Part shown: piece after piece, positions 35,860-50,865 of the stretch | Numbering within the stretch: position 1 is the first letter of the stretch | Layout: each line of letters starts with the position of its first letter | Assembly: GCF_003319115.1 (NCBI RefSeq) | Contig: NZ_QOHF01000011.1 | Coordinates: 1 to 64,000, forward strand | DNA length: 64,000 nucleotides | From: Geodermatophilus sp. TF02-6 | GTDB lineage: Bacteria; Actinomycetota; Actinomycetes; Mycobacteriales; Geodermatophilaceae | Reading direction: 5' to 3' | Notes under the pieces: model-generated | Told to the model about the DNA's origin: nothing | Seen by the model: only the letters and a program-made list of their open reading frames with translations | The model's database searches: none | Made by a program: the position numbers and the translations under genes

Positions 35860-35979
35860 GTGCAGCCCCGCGAGGTGTCGACCGCCCGACCCGAGCGGTG
35901 CTGGTCGCCGACGGTGCTCCCGCGGTCGGCGTCCGGAGACCACCGAGGCCTCGTCCAGCACCCTGCCGCCCACTCCTGA
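35860..35979 (+). CDS. Upstream ORF (39 codons) in the metH leader
   Basis: GTG at 35860 opens a 39-codon frame (MQPREVSTARPERCWSPTVL, PRSASGDHRGLVQHPAAHS) ending in TGA at 35977-35979. This is 10 bases before the metH GTG; the stop overlaps the GAGGA ribosome binding site of metH. Its start has the same spacing to a TANNNT box as other leaderless genes here. Whether it is translated, and whether it senses anything, is unknown. Confidence 0.4.
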   Translation: MQPREVSTARPERCWSPTVLPRSASGDHRGLVQHPAAHS

Positions 35980-35988
35980 GGACCGCCC

Positions 35989-39795
<3,807 letters not shown>

Positions 39796-39954
39796 GGTCC
39801 CGGCGCCGCCGGTCCGGGTGGGCCTGACCCACCCCGGACCGGCGGCCGGCGCCCCTCGCGCCGACGAGCCGGCGGTGCGCCGCGACGGCCCGACGCCGGC
39901 CGAGGTCGACCGGTGCCCGTCGTGTACCCCAGGGACGAGCAGGTGAGGACGACC

Positions 39955-40674
39955 GTGAGACGAGGGCCCGATGGCCTGCCCGCCGTGCTGTTCGACATGG
40001 ACGGCACCCTCGTGGAGACCGAGGAGTGCTGGGGCGCGGCGATGGGCGAGCTCGCCGCACGGTTGGGCGGTCGCCTGTCCGCGCAGGCCCGCGCCCGCAC
40101 GGTGGGCACGAGCATGCCGGTCGCCCTGGGCGTCCTCTACGCCGACGTGGGCGTCCGCCGCACCGACGAACAGCAGCGCGGTGACGCGCGGGCGATCGAG
40201 GACGCCGTCGCGCGGATGGTGGCCCGCGGCGTGACCTGGCGGCCGGGCGCCCGCGAGCTGCTCGCCGCGGTACGGGCAGCGAAGCTGCGGACGGCGCTGG
40301 TGACCACGACGCCGCGGCGGCTGGCCGATCTCGTGCTGGCGCACGTCGAGCGTGCCTTCGGCGGCGGCGGCGGCGGCGGCGGCCGACCGGTCTTCGACGT
40401 CACCGTCTGCGGCGACGAGGTGCCCGCGCGCAAGCCCGATCCGGCGCCGTACCTGCAGGCGCTGGCGGCGCTCGGGGTGACGGCGGACGCGGCCGTGGTC
40501 GTCGAGGACTCCCTGGCCGGCGTCACCGCCGGACTGGCGGCGGGGGCGGCGGTGCTCGGTGTGCCCTCCCTGCAGCCGCTGCCTCCGCTGCCCGGGCTGG
40601 TGCTGCGGGACAGCCTCTGCGGGATCGGGGTGGCCGACCTGGACGCGCTCGTCGCCGCGCGTGCCGCCGCCTAG
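39955..40674 (+). CDS. HAD family phosphatase (beta-phosphoglucomutase-like)
   Basis: A 239-residue HAD superfamily hydrolase. Motif I is VLFDMDGTLVETEE, motif II TALVTTTPRR, motif III Lys in ARKPDPAPY and motif IV VVVEDSLAGVTAG. A cap domain lies between I and II, as in the phosphoglycolate phosphatase/beta-PGM group. A run of seven GGC codons (40362-40382) inserts poly-Gly near residue 135, an unusual feature likely to vary in length. Starts at 39913, 39943 and 39955 are all possible; I prefer the GTG at 39955 because GAGG lies ~6 bases upstream. Follows metH closely. Confidence 0.85.
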   Translation: MRRGPDGLPAVLFDMDGTLVETEECWGAAMGELAARLGGRLSAQARARTVGTSMPVALGVLYADVGVRRTDEQQRGDARAIEDAVARMVARGVTWRPGARELLAAVRAAKLRTALVTTTPRRLADLVLAHVERAFGGGGGGGGRPVFDVTVCGDEVPARKPDPAPYLQALAALGVTADAAVVVEDSLAGVTAGLAAGAAVLGVPSLQPLPPLPGLVLRDSLCGIGVADLDALVAARAAA

Positions 40675-40686
40675 CCAGGCGGCCCC

Positions 40687-40931
40687 GTGCAGCCGGTCGC
40701 GCCGCTGCCCGAGGACGGCGACCACGGCTGCCGGTCGGGCAGCGTCGTCCCGACCGCCGACGGGTCCGCGATCGTGGTCTACACGTCCGTCGGCGCGGGC
40801 GATCCCGGCATCGGTGGTCGGCGCACGACTGCGGTTCGTGGACCTCGCGGGGGCGACCGTCGCCGCGTCGGCCGCGACGCCGGTGACCTCGCCCTGCACG
40901 CCGGGACCCGCGAGCTGGTCCGCCCGCCTAG
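40687..40931 (+). pseudogene. Unidentified gene, frameshifted and split by an IS element
   Basis: A GTG at 40687 starts QPVAPLPEDGDHGCRSGSVV, PTADGSAIVVYTSVGAGDP. The frame then shifts near 40805 to GARLRFVDLAGATVAASAAT and reaches the IS element at 40932. Removing the element and one CTAG rejoins the frame as WSARLDGTGADRV. The GC-SGS-V-VYT pattern is faintly like GH32/GH43 five-bladed propeller enzymes, but this is weak. The continuation past 41964 soon runs into the nuclease gene on the other strand. Confidence 0.4.
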
Positions 40932-40951
40932 ATGACCTATTCCAAGGGGTC
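40932..40951 (+). repeat. Left inverted repeat of the IS982-family element
   Basis: Perfect 20-base match to the complement of 41944-41963. Confidence 0.95.
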
Positions 40952-41030
40952 GGGGCTTGGACGTGGCACGACGAGGGCGAGGGTGCCCAGGCTTGACGTT
41001 GCTACCCCAACGTCGAACCCGGAGGTCCTC

Positions 41031-41945
41031 GTGGACGCCGACCTGGACACCCTCGCCACGGCACTGTACGTACGCGCCGATGACCTGCTGAAGGCTCATC
41101 CGCACCGAGCGCCGGAGCGCCCCACGATCGGCTTCCACCCGAAGATCACCGACGCTGAGCTGATCACCCTGGCGGTGATGCAGGCCTTGCTGGGCTACAC
41201 CAGCGAGTCCCGCTGGCTGCGCTTCGCTCACCATCAGCTGCGGTCGCTGTTTTCCTACCTGCCCCAGCAGCCGGGCTACAACAAGCGGCTGCGGCAGCTG
41301 GGCAACACGATGACCTGGCTGATCGCGGTGCTGGCCCGCGATACCAGCTTCTGGACCGATGAGGTGTGGGTGGTCGATTCCACCCCGGTGGAGTGCGCCC
41401 GCTCCCGGGAGACGGTCAAGCGCTCAGAGCTGGCCGGCTGGGCCGCCTACGGCTACTGCGCCAGCCACTCCCGCTACTTCTGGGGCCTGCGGCTGCACCT
41501 GGTGTACACCCTGCATGGTCTGCCGATCGGCTTCGCCCTGACCGGCGCCAAAGCTGACGAACGCGACACCCTGCTGGGCATCCTCGACGCCGACCCCGAG
41601 CTGACCGACCGCCCCGCTGGGCAGACCTTGATCGCAGACAAGCACTACTACGGCCGCCAGTTCGAAGCGACCCTTGACCAAGCCGGTATCGACCTGCTGC
41701 GCCCGGCCCGCAAGGGTGAACCCGAGCGTGCCGGAGCGAAGTTCTTCAAGCCGTTACGCCAGGTCATCGAGTCGATCAACGACACCTTCAAAGGCCAACT
41801 CGACCTCGAACAGCACGGTGGTCACACCCCGGCCGGGGTCTGGGTCCGTGTTCTACAACGCATCCTCGCGCTGACCGCTGCCATCTGGCACAACGACCGC
41901 ATCGGTGCGCCTGTCGCCCGCTGCCTGACCGCCTACGACCACTGA
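41031..41945 (+). CDS. IS982-family transposase
   Basis: A 304-residue DDE transposase. A helical DNA-binding region (TDAELITLAVMQALLGYTSE) precedes the catalytic core. First Asp is in VWVVDSTPVECARS, second Asp in TLIADKHYYGRQFE, and Glu in LRQVIESINDTFKGQLDLEQ, the IS982-type spacing. GTG start with GGAGG five bases upstream; the stop overlaps the right inverted repeat by two bases. No frameshift or stop, so the element may still move. Confidence 0.93.
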   Translation: MDADLDTLATALYVRADDLLKAHPHRAPERPTIGFHPKITDAELITLAVMQALLGYTSESRWLRFAHHQLRSLFSYLPQQPGYNKRLRQLGNTMTWLIAVLARDTSFWTDEVWVVDSTPVECARSRETVKRSELAGWAAYGYCASHSRYFWGLRLHLVYTLHGLPIGFALTGAKADERDTLLGILDADPELTDRPAGQTLIADKHYYGRQFEATLDQAGIDLLRPARKGEPERAGAKFFKPLRQVIESINDTFKGQLDLEQHGGHTPAGVWVRVLQRILALTAAIWHNDRIGAPVARCLTAYDH

Positions 41946-41963
41946 CCCCTTGGAATAGGTCAT
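41944..41963 (-). repeat. Right inverted repeat of the IS982-family element
   Basis: Perfect 20-base complement of 40932-40951. Confidence 0.95.
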
Positions 41964-41990
41964 CTAGACGGCACCGGCGCCGACCGGGTG

Positions 41991-43992
<2,002 letters not shown>

Positions 43993-44029
43993 CGGGCCGG
44001 TCCGGCCCCGCCGCAGGGGCTCTCCGCCT

Positions 44030-44072
44030 GAGCCCGCGAGGCGGGGGGAGCAGCGGGGTCCTTCCACCGCGA
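44030..44072. repeat. Dispersed GGACCCC repeat, copy C (short, reverse)
   Basis: CGAGGCGGGGGGAGCAGCGG followed by GGTCCTTCCACCGCG, the reverse form of the repeat core, in the trmI-mpa gap. Confidence 0.55.
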
Positions 44073-44099
44073 GCCCCCGGCAGGCTGTCGCCGGGCGTG

Positions 44100-44108
44100 T
44101 ATAGATTT
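44100..44108 (+). promoter_or_regulatory. Probable -10 region of mpa
   Basis: TATAGATTT is the only AT-rich stretch in the gap and holds a TANNNT hexamer; mpa would have a short leader with a ribosome binding site (GGAGG 44134-44138). Confidence 0.5.
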
Positions 44109-44143
44109 GCGTCCTGGCTCTCCCGATGTGTCGGAGGTGCGCG

Positions 44144-45913
44144 ATGGGCCTGGGTCCCGACGAGTTCCGAGCGCGGCGTGAGCGTGACGTGGCGGCGCTG
44201 CTGTCCCAGATCTCCTACCTGGAGGAGGAGATCGGCCTCCTGCGCCGCAAGGTGGCCGACAGCCCCCGCCAGGTGCGCGCGCTGGAGGAGCGGATCGCCG
44301 AGGCCGAGGGCCGCGCGGCGTTCCTGTCCGAGCGCAACGACAAGCTGGCCGGCACCCTGCGCGAGGCCCGCGAGCAGCTGGTCACGCTCAAGGAGGAGGT
44401 CGACCGGCTCGGCCAGCCGCCGTCGGGCTACGGCGTCTTCCTCACCCGTCACGACGACGGCACGGTCGACGTCTTCACCGGCGGCCGCAAGCTGCGCGTC
44501 TCGGTCTCCCCGTCGGTGGAGGTCGACGACCTCCACCACGGCCAGGAGGTCATGCTCAACGAGGCGATGAACGTCGTCGAGGCCTGCGGCTTCGAGCGCG
44601 CCGGCGACGTGGTCATGCTCAAGGAGCTGCTGGAGCCGATCGAGGGCGAGGCGCCCCGGGCGCTGGTGATCGGCCACACCGACGAGGAGCGGGTGGTCCA
44701 CCTCGCCGACTCGCTCACCGGCCACCCGCTGCGCAGCGGCGACTCCCTGCTGCTGGAGACCCGCTCGGGCTACGTCTACGAGCGGATTCCCAAGAGCGAG
44801 GTCGAGGAGCTCATCCTCGAGGAGGTCCCCGACATCGACTACGGCGACATCGGCGGCCTGGCCCGGCAGATCGAGCAGATCCGCGACGCCGTCGAGCTGC
44901 CCTTCCTGCACGCCGACCTGTTCCGCGAGTACGAGCTGCGCCCGCCCAAGGGCATCCTGCTCTACGGCCCGCCCGGCTGCGGCAAGACGCTGATCGCCAA
45001 GGCGGTGGCCAACTCGCTGGCCAAGAAGGTGACCGCCGTCCGCGGCGAGAACGCGGCCCGGTCCTACTTCTTGAACATCAAGGGCCCGGAGCTGCTCAAC
45101 AAGTACGTCGGCGAGACCGAGCGGCACATCCGGCTGGTGTTCCAGCGGGCCCGGGAGAAGGCCGGCGAGGGGACGCCGGTCATCGTCTTCTTCGACGAGA
45201 TGGACTCGATCTTCCGCACCCGCGGCTCGGGGGTCTCCTCCGACGTGGAGTCGACGATCGTGCCCCAGCTGCTCAGCGAGATCGACGGCGTCGAGGGCCT
45301 GGAGAACGTCATCGTCATCGGCGCCTCCAACCGCGAGGACATGATCGACCCGGCGATCCTGCGGCCCGGCCGGCTGGACGTGAAGATCAAGATCGAGCGG
45401 CCGGACGCCGAGGCCGCCCGCGACATCTTCAGCAAGTACCTGACCACCTCGCTGCCGATCCACCCCGACGACCTGGCCGAGCACGGCGGCAGCCGGGAGG
45501 CCACCGTCGCCGGCATGATCCAGCGCACCGTGGAGCGGATGTACACCGAGAGCGAGGAGAACCGCTTCCTCGAGGTGACCTACGCCAACGGCGACAAGGA
45601 GGTCCTGTACTTCAAGGACTTCAACTCCGGCGCGATGCTGCAGAACATCGTCGACCGGGCGAAGAAGATGGCGATCAAGGAGCGGCTGGAGACCGGCGCC
45701 GGCGGTCTGCGGGTCGGCCACCTGATGGCGGCGTGCCTCGACGAGTTCAAGGAGAACGAGGACCTGCCCAACACCACCAACCCCGACGACTGGGCGCGCA
45801 TCTCGGGCAAGAAGGGCGAGCGGATCGTCTACATCCGCACGCTCATCAGCGGCAAGGGCAGCGAGTCCGGCCGGGCCATCGACACCGCGACCAACACCGG
45901 CCAGTACCTGTAA
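44144..45913 (+). CDS. mpa: Proteasomal ATPase Mpa/ARC
   Basis: A 589-residue AAA+ unfoldase that recognises Pup and feeds pupylated proteins into the 20S core. An N-terminal coiled coil (about 10-85: [19 protein letters not shown]...) binds Pup. Two OB domains follow ([18 protein letters not shown] region). Then comes the AAA module with Walker A GPPGCGKT at 275-282, Walker [10 protein letters not shown] and arginine-finger region [17 protein letters not shown]. The C-terminus ends GQYL, the HbYX-like tail that opens PrcA rings. The ATG at 44144 is chosen over one at 44126 because GGAGG stands five bases before it. Confidence 0.97.
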   Translation: MGLGPDEFRARRERDVAALLSQISYLEEEIGLLRRKVADSPRQVRALEERIAEAEGRAAFLSERNDKLAGTLREAREQLVTLKEEVDRLGQPPSGYGVFLTRHDDGTVDVFTGGRKLRVSVSPSVEVDDLHHGQEVMLNEAMNVVEACGFERAGDVVMLKELLEPIEGEAPRALVIGHTDEERVVHLADSLTGHPLRSGDSLLLETRSGYVYERIPKSEVEELILEEVPDIDYGDIGGLARQIEQIRDAVELPFLHADLFREYELRPPKGILLYGPPGCGKTLIAKAVANSLAKKVTAVRGENAARSYFLNIKGPELLNKYVGETERHIRLVFQRAREKAGEGTPVIVFFDEMDSIFRTRGSGVSSDVESTIVPQLLSEIDGVEGLENVIVIGASNREDMIDPAILRPGRLDVKIKIERPDAEAARDIFSKYLTTSLPIHPDDLAEHGGSREATVAGMIQRTVERMYTESEENRFLEVTYANGDKEVLYFKDFNSGAMLQNIVDRAKKMAIKERLETGAGGLRVGHLMAACLDEFKENEDLPNTTNPDDWARISGKKGERIVYIRTLISGKGSESGRAIDTATNTGQYL

Positions 45914-45925
45914 GAGAACCTCTGC

Positions 45926-46060
45926 AAGGACCCCGTCCTCCCCACCCTTCGGAGAAGGACCCCCTGCTCCCCGCCACTCGTAGAAGGACCCCGTCCTCCC
46001 CATCCCTCGCACGCTCGGGCGGGACCCGGGACGGGGCCGGGGACCCTGCAGGGAGCCGGC
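45926..46060. repeat. Dispersed GGACCCC repeat, copy D
   Basis: Three head-to-tail units: AAGGACCCCGTCCTCCCCAC, AGAAGGACCCCCTGCTCCCC and AGAAGGACCCCGTCCTCCCC, followed by the CTCGCACGCTCGGGCGGGACC end. It fills the first part of the 391-base gap between mpa and dop. Confidence 0.75.
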
Positions 46061-46123
46061 GGTGCCCGGGACGGGGCCGGCGGTGCCCTGGACGGGGCCG
46101 GCGGTGCCCTGGACGGGGCCGCC
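46061..46123 (+). repeat. Three tandem copies of a 21-base unit
   Basis: Near-identical units GGTGCCC-GGACGGGGCCGGC at 46061-46081, 46082-46102 and 46103-46123, in the mpa-dop gap. Confidence 0.85.
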
Positions 46124-46140
46124 AGGCCCGTCGCACGAGG

Positions 46141-46227
46141 ACCCCCTGCCCCACCGTGGCAGGGGGTGTGTCCCTGGCCGAGGACGGCCGACGGCCCGGC
46201 CCCGCCTCGGGGGTGGGGTCGGGCCGT
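46141..46227 (+). terminator. Two hairpins before dop
   Basis: First: ACCCCCTGCC (46141-46150) pairs perfectly with GGCAGGGGGT (46158-46167) over a 7-base loop. Second: 46191-46203 pairs with 46215-46227 (13 pairs, one G-U). Neither has a T-run. They probably insulate dop from mpa transcription. Confidence 0.5.
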
Positions 46228-46292
46228 CGTCGTCCGTGGGTGACCCGTGTGGGTGCGGTGTGGCCGTGCCGGACGGCGTCGTCCGCGGCGCC

Positions 46293-46298
46293 TAGGGT
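46293..46298 (+). promoter_or_regulatory. -10 box, leaderless start of dop
   Basis: TAGGGT, 6 bases before the ATG at 46305. Confidence 0.65.
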
Positions 46299-46304
46299 TG
46301 GCCC

Positions 46305-47810
46305 ATGAGCGTGCGGCGGGTCGTGGGCACCGAGGTCGAGTACGGCATCGCGGTGCCCGGTCAGCCGACGGCCAACCCGACCACGCTGTCCAGCCAGGTG
46401 GTCAACGCGTGGGCGGTGGCCGAGGCGCCGACGCCGCGCCGGCCGCGCTGGGACTTCGAGGAGGAGTCGCCGCTGCGCGACGCCCGGGGCTTCGACCTCT
46501 CGCCGGCCCAGGCGCTGGACCACACCGACCTCGAGGAGGACTCGGGGATGGCCAACGTCATCCTCACCAACGGCGCCCGCCTCTACGTCGACCACGCCCA
46601 CCCCGAGTACTCGACCCCGGAGGTCACCAACCCGCGCGACGTCGTCCTGTGGGACAAGGCCGGGGAGCAGGTGATGGCCGAGGCGGCCCGGCGGGCCGCG
46701 CGGATCCCCGGCACCCTGCCCATCCAGCTGTACAAGAACAACACCGACGGCAAGGGCGCCTCGTACGGGGCGCACGAGAACTACCTGATGGACCGGCGCA
46801 CGCCGTTCCTCGACATCATCCGCGGGCTGATCCCGTTCTTCGTCACCCGCCAGGTGGTCGCCGGCTCCGGCCGGGTGGGCATCGGCGTGGAGAGCCGCAC
46901 CCAGGGCTTCCAGCTGTCCCAGCGGGCCGACTTCTTCGAGGTCGAGGTGGGGCTGGAGACCACGCTCAAGCGGCCGATCATCAACACCCGCGACGAGCCG
47001 CACGCCGACGCGGACAAGTACCGCCGGCTGCACGTGATCATCGGCGACGCGAACCTCGCGGAGCTGTCGACCTACCTCAAGGTCGGGACGACGTCGCTGG
47101 TGCTGGCCATGATCGAGGCGCGCACGCTCACCCAGGACCTCTCGATCGAGGAGCCGGTGGAGGCGCTGCAGGCGATCAGCCACGACCCGTCGCTGACCCA
47201 CCAGGTGCGGTTGCGCGACGGCCGGCGGATGACCGCGTTGGAGGTCCAGGAGGCCTACTGGGAGATGGCGCAGCGGCACGTCGACCGCACCGGGGACGGC
47301 GACGAGCAGACCGCCGACGTGCTGCGCCGGTGGGCCGAGGTGCTCTCCGACCTCGCCGCCGACCCGATGCGCTGCGCCGACCGGCTCGACTGGCCGGCCA
47401 AGCTGCGGCTGCTGGAGGGCTACCGGGCCCGCGACGGCCTGGGCTGGGGCGACTCGCGGCTGGCGCTGGTCGACCTGCAGTACTGCGACGTTCGCCCGGA
47501 GAAGGGCCTCTACCACCGGCTCGTGGCGCGCGGGTCGATGCGCCGGCTGCTGGACGACGAGGAGGTGACGCAGGCGATGGTGCGCCCGCCCACCGACACC
47601 CGGGCCTTCTTCCGCGGCGAGTGCCTGCGCCGCTACCCGGCCCAGGTGGCGGCCGCTTCGTGGGACTCGGTGGTCTTCGACCTGGGCCGGGAGAACCTGG
47701 TGCGGATCCCCACCATGGAGCCGCTGCGCGGCACCCGCGACCACGTCGGGGAGCTGTTCGAGACGACGTCCTCGGCGCAGGAGCTGGTCGACACCATCAC
47801 CGGCGGCTGA
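46305..47810 (+). CDS. dop: Pup deamidase/depupylase Dop
   Basis: A 501-residue carboxylate-amine-ligase-fold enzyme that converts the C-terminal Gln of Pup to Glu and removes Pup from substrates. The N-terminal [14 protein letters not shown] holds the Mg-ATP glutamates. The ~40-residue Dop-loop (about 40-82: [20 protein letters not shown]...) that distinguishes Dop from PafA is present. The nucleophile-type Asp96 lies in [35 protein letters not shown] is the shared core motif. Own leaderless-type promoter; pup follows 70 bases later. Confidence 0.97.
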   Translation: MSVRRVVGTEVEYGIAVPGQPTANPTTLSSQVVNAWAVAEAPTPRRPRWDFEEESPLRDARGFDLSPAQALDHTDLEEDSGMANVILTNGARLYVDHAHPEYSTPEVTNPRDVVLWDKAGEQVMAEAARRAARIPGTLPIQLYKNNTDGKGASYGAHENYLMDRRTPFLDIIRGLIPFFVTRQVVAGSGRVGIGVESRTQGFQLSQRADFFEVEVGLETTLKRPIINTRDEPHADADKYRRLHVIIGDANLAELSTYLKVGTTSLVLAMIEARTLTQDLSIEEPVEALQAISHDPSLTHQVRLRDGRRMTALEVQEAYWEMAQRHVDRTGDGDEQTADVLRRWAEVLSDLAADPMRCADRLDWPAKLRLLEGYRARDGLGWGDSRLALVDLQYCDVRPEKGLYHRLVARGSMRRLLDDEEVTQAMVRPPTDTRAFFRGECLRRYPAQVAAASWDSVVFDLGRENLVRIPTMEPLRGTRDHVGELFETTSSAQELVDTITGG

Positions 47811-47834
47811 CGCCTGATCGTCGTCCCCCGCGGG

Positions 47835-47840
47835 TAGCTT
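47835..47840 (+). promoter_or_regulatory. Probable -10 box of pup
   Basis: TAGCTT about 40 bases before the pup ATG, which has its own GGAGG (47871-47875). Unlike dop and pafA, pup would be made from a leadered mRNA. Confidence 0.4.
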
Positions 47841-47880
47841 TGCCTCTCAGGCACCGGCCACGACACAGCTGGAGGCAGCG

Positions 47881-48090
47881 ATGGCCACGCGGGACACCGG
47901 CGGTCAGCAGCGCGCGACGCGCACCCGGGAGGAGACCAAGGAGGCCGAGGCCTCGGTCGACACCGAGGTCGCCGAGCGCCACAAGGAGATGACCGAGGAC
48001 GTCGACTCCATCCTCGACGAGATCGACGAGGTCTTGGAGGAGAACAGCGAGGAATTCGTTCGCTCGTACGTACAAAAAGGGGGTCAGTGA
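47881..48090 (+). CDS. pup: Prokaryotic ubiquitin-like protein Pup
   Basis: A 69-residue, acidic, mostly disordered modifier ending FVRSYVQKGGQ. The GGQ tail needs deamidation by Dop to GGE before PafA can link it to lysines. The central segment (about 20-58: KEAEASVDTEVAERHKEMTE, DVDSILDEIDEVLEENSEEF) is the part that forms a helix on the Mpa coiled coil. ATG with GGAGG five bases upstream. The last codons and the DNA after them become clearly less GC-rich. Confidence 0.97.
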   Translation: MATRDTGGQQRATRTREETKEAEASVDTEVAERHKEMTEDVDSILDEIDEVLEENSEEFVRSYVQKGGQ

Positions 48091-48108
48091 CCAAGATCAT
48101 CTTGATTC

Positions 48109-48816
48109 ATGGACAGCAAGGTCTGTCGGGATTGCGGTTACGAGCGGCCCATTTCCTACTTCACACGTAATCGCAATTCGCGCGACGGATATGCGTTTTA
48201 CTGTCGTGAGCACGCGCGTGTCCGACATCAAGCGAGTCGGGATCGACGGAGCGGTGGGCCGAAGAGGCGCTATCCGCGTGGGCTCAACGTCCCTGATGGG
48301 CGCAAGTGGTGTCCTGACTGCGGCGAGGTGAAGCCTCTTACGGAGTTTGGCCGCAACGCCGCTTCAAAGTCCGGCGTGGCGTCGTACTGCAAACCGTGCC
48401 ACAACGCCCGCGGGCGGGCCTCGGAGGAACTCGTGGGCGGTGAGTGAACCTACCATCTCCGTCGGCGTTACGGCATCACGGGCGAGGACGCCTACGCGAT
48501 GTTCGCAGCGCAGGGCGGACTCTGCGCCATCTGCAGGTCGGCTCCGGCTGAGCATGTCGACCACGACCACGAGACGGGCTGGGTGCGAGAGCTGCTCTGC
48601 TTCAACTGCAACGGCGGGCTTGGCCAGTTCAGGGACGACCCCGCCGTCCTGCACGCGGCGGCCGATTACGTCGAGCGGCACCGCGCCCGCCAGGCGGCGG
48701 CGACCCGACGACCGGAGTCCGGTGAGCGGCCCGGCCCCCCGCCCCACCTGCGTCCGCGTGGCCGGCGCCGCAGCCCCGGGTACGCCCGGTGGCTGGCAGT
48801 GCAGGCCAAGGCCTGA
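48109..48816 (+). pseudogene. Endonuclease VII-like HNH gene with an in-frame TGA
   Basis: One reading frame of 236 codons interrupted by TGA at 48445-48447. Before it lie two zinc-ribbon-like units: CRDCGYERPISYFTRNRNSR...YCREH and CPDCGEVKPLTEFGRNAASK...YCKPC. After it, still in frame, comes YHLRRRYGITGEDAYAMFAA, then CAICRSAPAEHVDHDHETGW and LLCFNCNGGLGQFRDDP, the HNH core of recombination endonuclease VII proteins. The first half is AT-richer, with codons such as ATT, TTT and CGT that are rare in neighbours, suggesting transfer from phage or plasmid. It sits between pup and prcB without a clear ribosome binding site. Either inactivated, or the two halves are separate products. Confidence 0.7.
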
Positions 48817-48977
48817 CAGCAGCCGAGAGCAGTCGGGCGGCGCCCGCCGTCGCCGGCTGGAGGTGACCGCGCACGGACGGCTTTCGCCCGAGGCGGACAG
48901 CCGCGCCGTGGACTCGCCGGTAGGGTCGTGGAGGCAGCACGATCCACGCCGGTGAGCTCGGCGGGAAGGGCGGATGG

Positions 48978-49820
48978 GTGAACGAGTCGTCGGCTGGTCG
49001 GAGCGGGTTCGGTCCCGTCTACCTGGACCGGGTGGGCTCCTCGTTCACCGACTTCCTCGCGGTTGCCGCACCCGACCTGCTGCCGGGCCGTCGCCCGGTG
49101 CCGCAGCTGCCGGTCGGGGACGTCACGCCGCACGGCACCACGATCGTCGCGGTCACCTACGCCGGCGGCGTCCTCATGGGCGGCGACCGGCGGGCCACCA
49201 TGGGCAACATGATCGCCCAGCGCGACATCGAGAAGGTGTTCCCGGCCGACTCCTGGGCGGTCATCGGCATCGCCGGCGCCGCGGGCATCGCCATCGAGAT
49301 GGTCAGGCTCTACCAGGTCGAGCTGGAGCACTACGAGAAGATCGAGGGGCTCACGCTGTCCCTCGACGGCAAGGCCAACCGGCTGGCCCAGATGATCCGC
49401 GGCAATCTGGGTGCGGCGCTGCAGGGGCTGGCGGTCGTTCCGCTGTTCGCCGGCTTCGACCTCGACGCGGCGCCGGACGCCATCCCGGGCCGGATCTTCA
49501 GCTACGACGTCACCGGCGGCAACTACGAGGAGCGCGGCTACGCCGCCGTCGGCTCCGGCTCGCTGTTCGCGAAGAACTCGCTGAAGAAGACCTGGCGGCC
49601 GGGCATGGACGGTGCCGCGGCGACGCGCAGCCTGGTCGAGGCGCTCTACGACGCCGCCGACGACGACTCGGCCACCGGCGGCCCCGACCCGGTGCGCCGG
49701 CTGTACCCGATCGTCTACCGGGTCGACGCCGAGGGCGCGGCCCGGCTGGGCGACGACGAGGTCGCCGCGGTCGCCGCCGGCATCGTCGATGAGCGGGCCG
49801 CGGCCGAGGGGCAGGGCTGA
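48978..49820 (+). CDS. prcB: 20S proteasome beta subunit (catalytic)
   Basis: A 280-residue precursor. The first 53 residues are a propeptide removed autocatalytically. The mature chain begins at Thr54 in [15 protein letters not shown], the N-terminal nucleophile. Counting from it, Asp17 lies in [10 protein letters not shown] and Lys33 in QRDIEKVFP, completing the catalytic site. The rest has the normal length ([33 protein letters not shown]). GTG start. Five bases separate its stop from prcA, so the two are co-translated and form the alpha7-beta7-beta7-alpha7 core. Confidence 0.96.
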   Translation: MNESSAGRSGFGPVYLDRVGSSFTDFLAVAAPDLLPGRRPVPQLPVGDVTPHGTTIVAVTYAGGVLMGGDRRATMGNMIAQRDIEKVFPADSWAVIGIAGAAGIAIEMVRLYQVELEHYEKIEGLTLSLDGKANRLAQMIRGNLGAALQGLAVVPLFAGFDLDAAPDAIPGRIFSYDVTGGNYEERGYAAVGSGSLFAKNSLKKTWRPGMDGAAATRSLVEALYDAADDDSATGGPDPVRRLYPIVYRVDAEGAARLGDDEVAAVAAGIVDERAAAEGQG

Positions 49821-49825
49821 TCGCC

Positions 49826-50689
49826 GTGACCATGCCGTACTACGCCTCGCCCGAGCAGCTGATGCGCGACCGCTCGGAGTACGCCCGCAAGGGCATCTCC
49901 CGCGGCCGCAGCGTCGCCGTGGTCACCTACGCCGACGGCGTGCTGTTCATCGCCGAGAACCCCAGCTCCACCCTGCACAAGGTGGGCGAGCTCTACGACC
50001 GGATCGGCTTCGCCGCGGTCGGCCGCTACAGCGAGTTCGAGAGCCTGCGGGTGGCCGGGGTGCGGCTGGCCGACGTCCGCGGCTACTCCTACAACCGCCG
50101 CGACGTCACCGGCCGGGTCATCGCCAACGCCTACGCGCAGACCCTGGGCGAGATCTTCACCCAGCAGATGAAGCCCTACGAGGTCGAGCTGTGCGTCGCC
50201 GAGGTCGGCGACACCCCGGAGAGCGACCAGCTGTACCGGCTGACCTTCGACGGGTCGGTCGTCGACGAACCCGACTTCGTGGTCATGGGCGGCCAGGCCG
50301 ACGCGGTCAGCGCCCACCTGCGCGAGCACTTCCTGCCCGGCATGGGCCTGGCCGAGGCGCTGCGGGTCGGCGTGCAGGCGCTGTCGGCGGTCAGCCCGGC
50401 AACCACCGCCGGCAACGGCGGCCCGTCGCTGCTGTCCGCCGAGCAGCTGGAGGTCGCCGTCCTCGACCGGCGGCGGCCCAAGCGCGCCTTCCGCCGCATC
50501 GTCGGCGCCGCCCTGCGCACCCTGCTCGACCGTGGGGACACCGCCGCGGCCGACACCGTCGAGGAGCCGCACACCGCCGCGCACGCTCCCAGCACCCCGG
50601 CGCCCGGCGCGCCGGCCGGGCTGGGGGACCCCACCGCGCCGGACACCGGGGGGACGGCGGGCGGCGGGGGACAGGCACCGACCACCTGA
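49826..50689 (+). CDS. prcA: 20S proteasome alpha subunit
   Basis: A 287-residue alpha subunit. The gate-forming N-terminus is [20 protein letters not shown] with the H0 helix, then [40 protein letters not shown] and [14 protein letters not shown]. The Lys in STLHKVGE lies at the ring pocket that receives the Mpa C-terminal tail. The last ~50 residues are Pro/Ala/Gly-rich and probably disordered, longer than usual. The GTG at 49826 is followed two codons later by an ATG; either may serve. Confidence 0.95.
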   Translation: MTMPYYASPEQLMRDRSEYARKGISRGRSVAVVTYADGVLFIAENPSSTLHKVGELYDRIGFAAVGRYSEFESLRVAGVRLADVRGYSYNRRDVTGRVIANAYAQTLGEIFTQQMKPYEVELCVAEVGDTPESDQLYRLTFDGSVVDEPDFVVMGGQADAVSAHLREHFLPGMGLAEALRVGVQALSAVSPATTAGNGGPSLLSAEQLEVAVLDRRRPKRAFRRIVGAALRTLLDRGDTAAADTVEEPHTAAHAPSTPAPGAPAGLGDPTAPDTGGTAGGGGQAPTT

Positions 50690-50845
50690 GGAAGGACCCC
50701 CGTGCCCCCACCGTCGAAGGACCCCGTCCTCCTCACCCTTCGGTGAAGGACCCCGTTCTCCTCACCGCTCGCACGCTCGCGGTGAGCCTCTGAACGGGGC
50801 CTGAGCCTCGGGACGGGGCCGGCGGCGGAACCCTGCACGGGGGCC
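50690..50845. repeat. Dispersed GGACCCC repeat, copy E
   Basis: Units GAAGGACCCCCGTGCCCCCA, GAAGGACCCCGTCCTCCTCA and GAAGGACCCCGTTCTCCTCA, then CGCTCGCACGCTCGCGGTGAG; the last unit and GGTGAGCCTCTGAACGGGGC can fold back. It fills the gap after prcA. Confidence 0.75.
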
Positions 50846-50865
50846 GCCGTCCGGGCGCCGGTTCG

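Larger units (their letters stand above)
40932..41963 (+). mobile_element. IS982-family insertion sequence, complete
   Basis: A 1032-base element. Its ends are perfect 20-base inverted repeats (40932-40951 ATGACCTATTCCAAGGGGTC and its complement at 41944-41963). It is flanked on both sides by CTAG (40928-40931, 41964-41967), which is either a 4-base target duplication or part of longer palindromic ends. One intact transposase gene fills it. Confidence 0.92.

Noticed and set aside
35854-35988. Possible SAM, SAH or cobalamin riboswitch before metH
   Set aside because: I could not find the conserved cores of these classes in the leader; a covariance-model search would decide.
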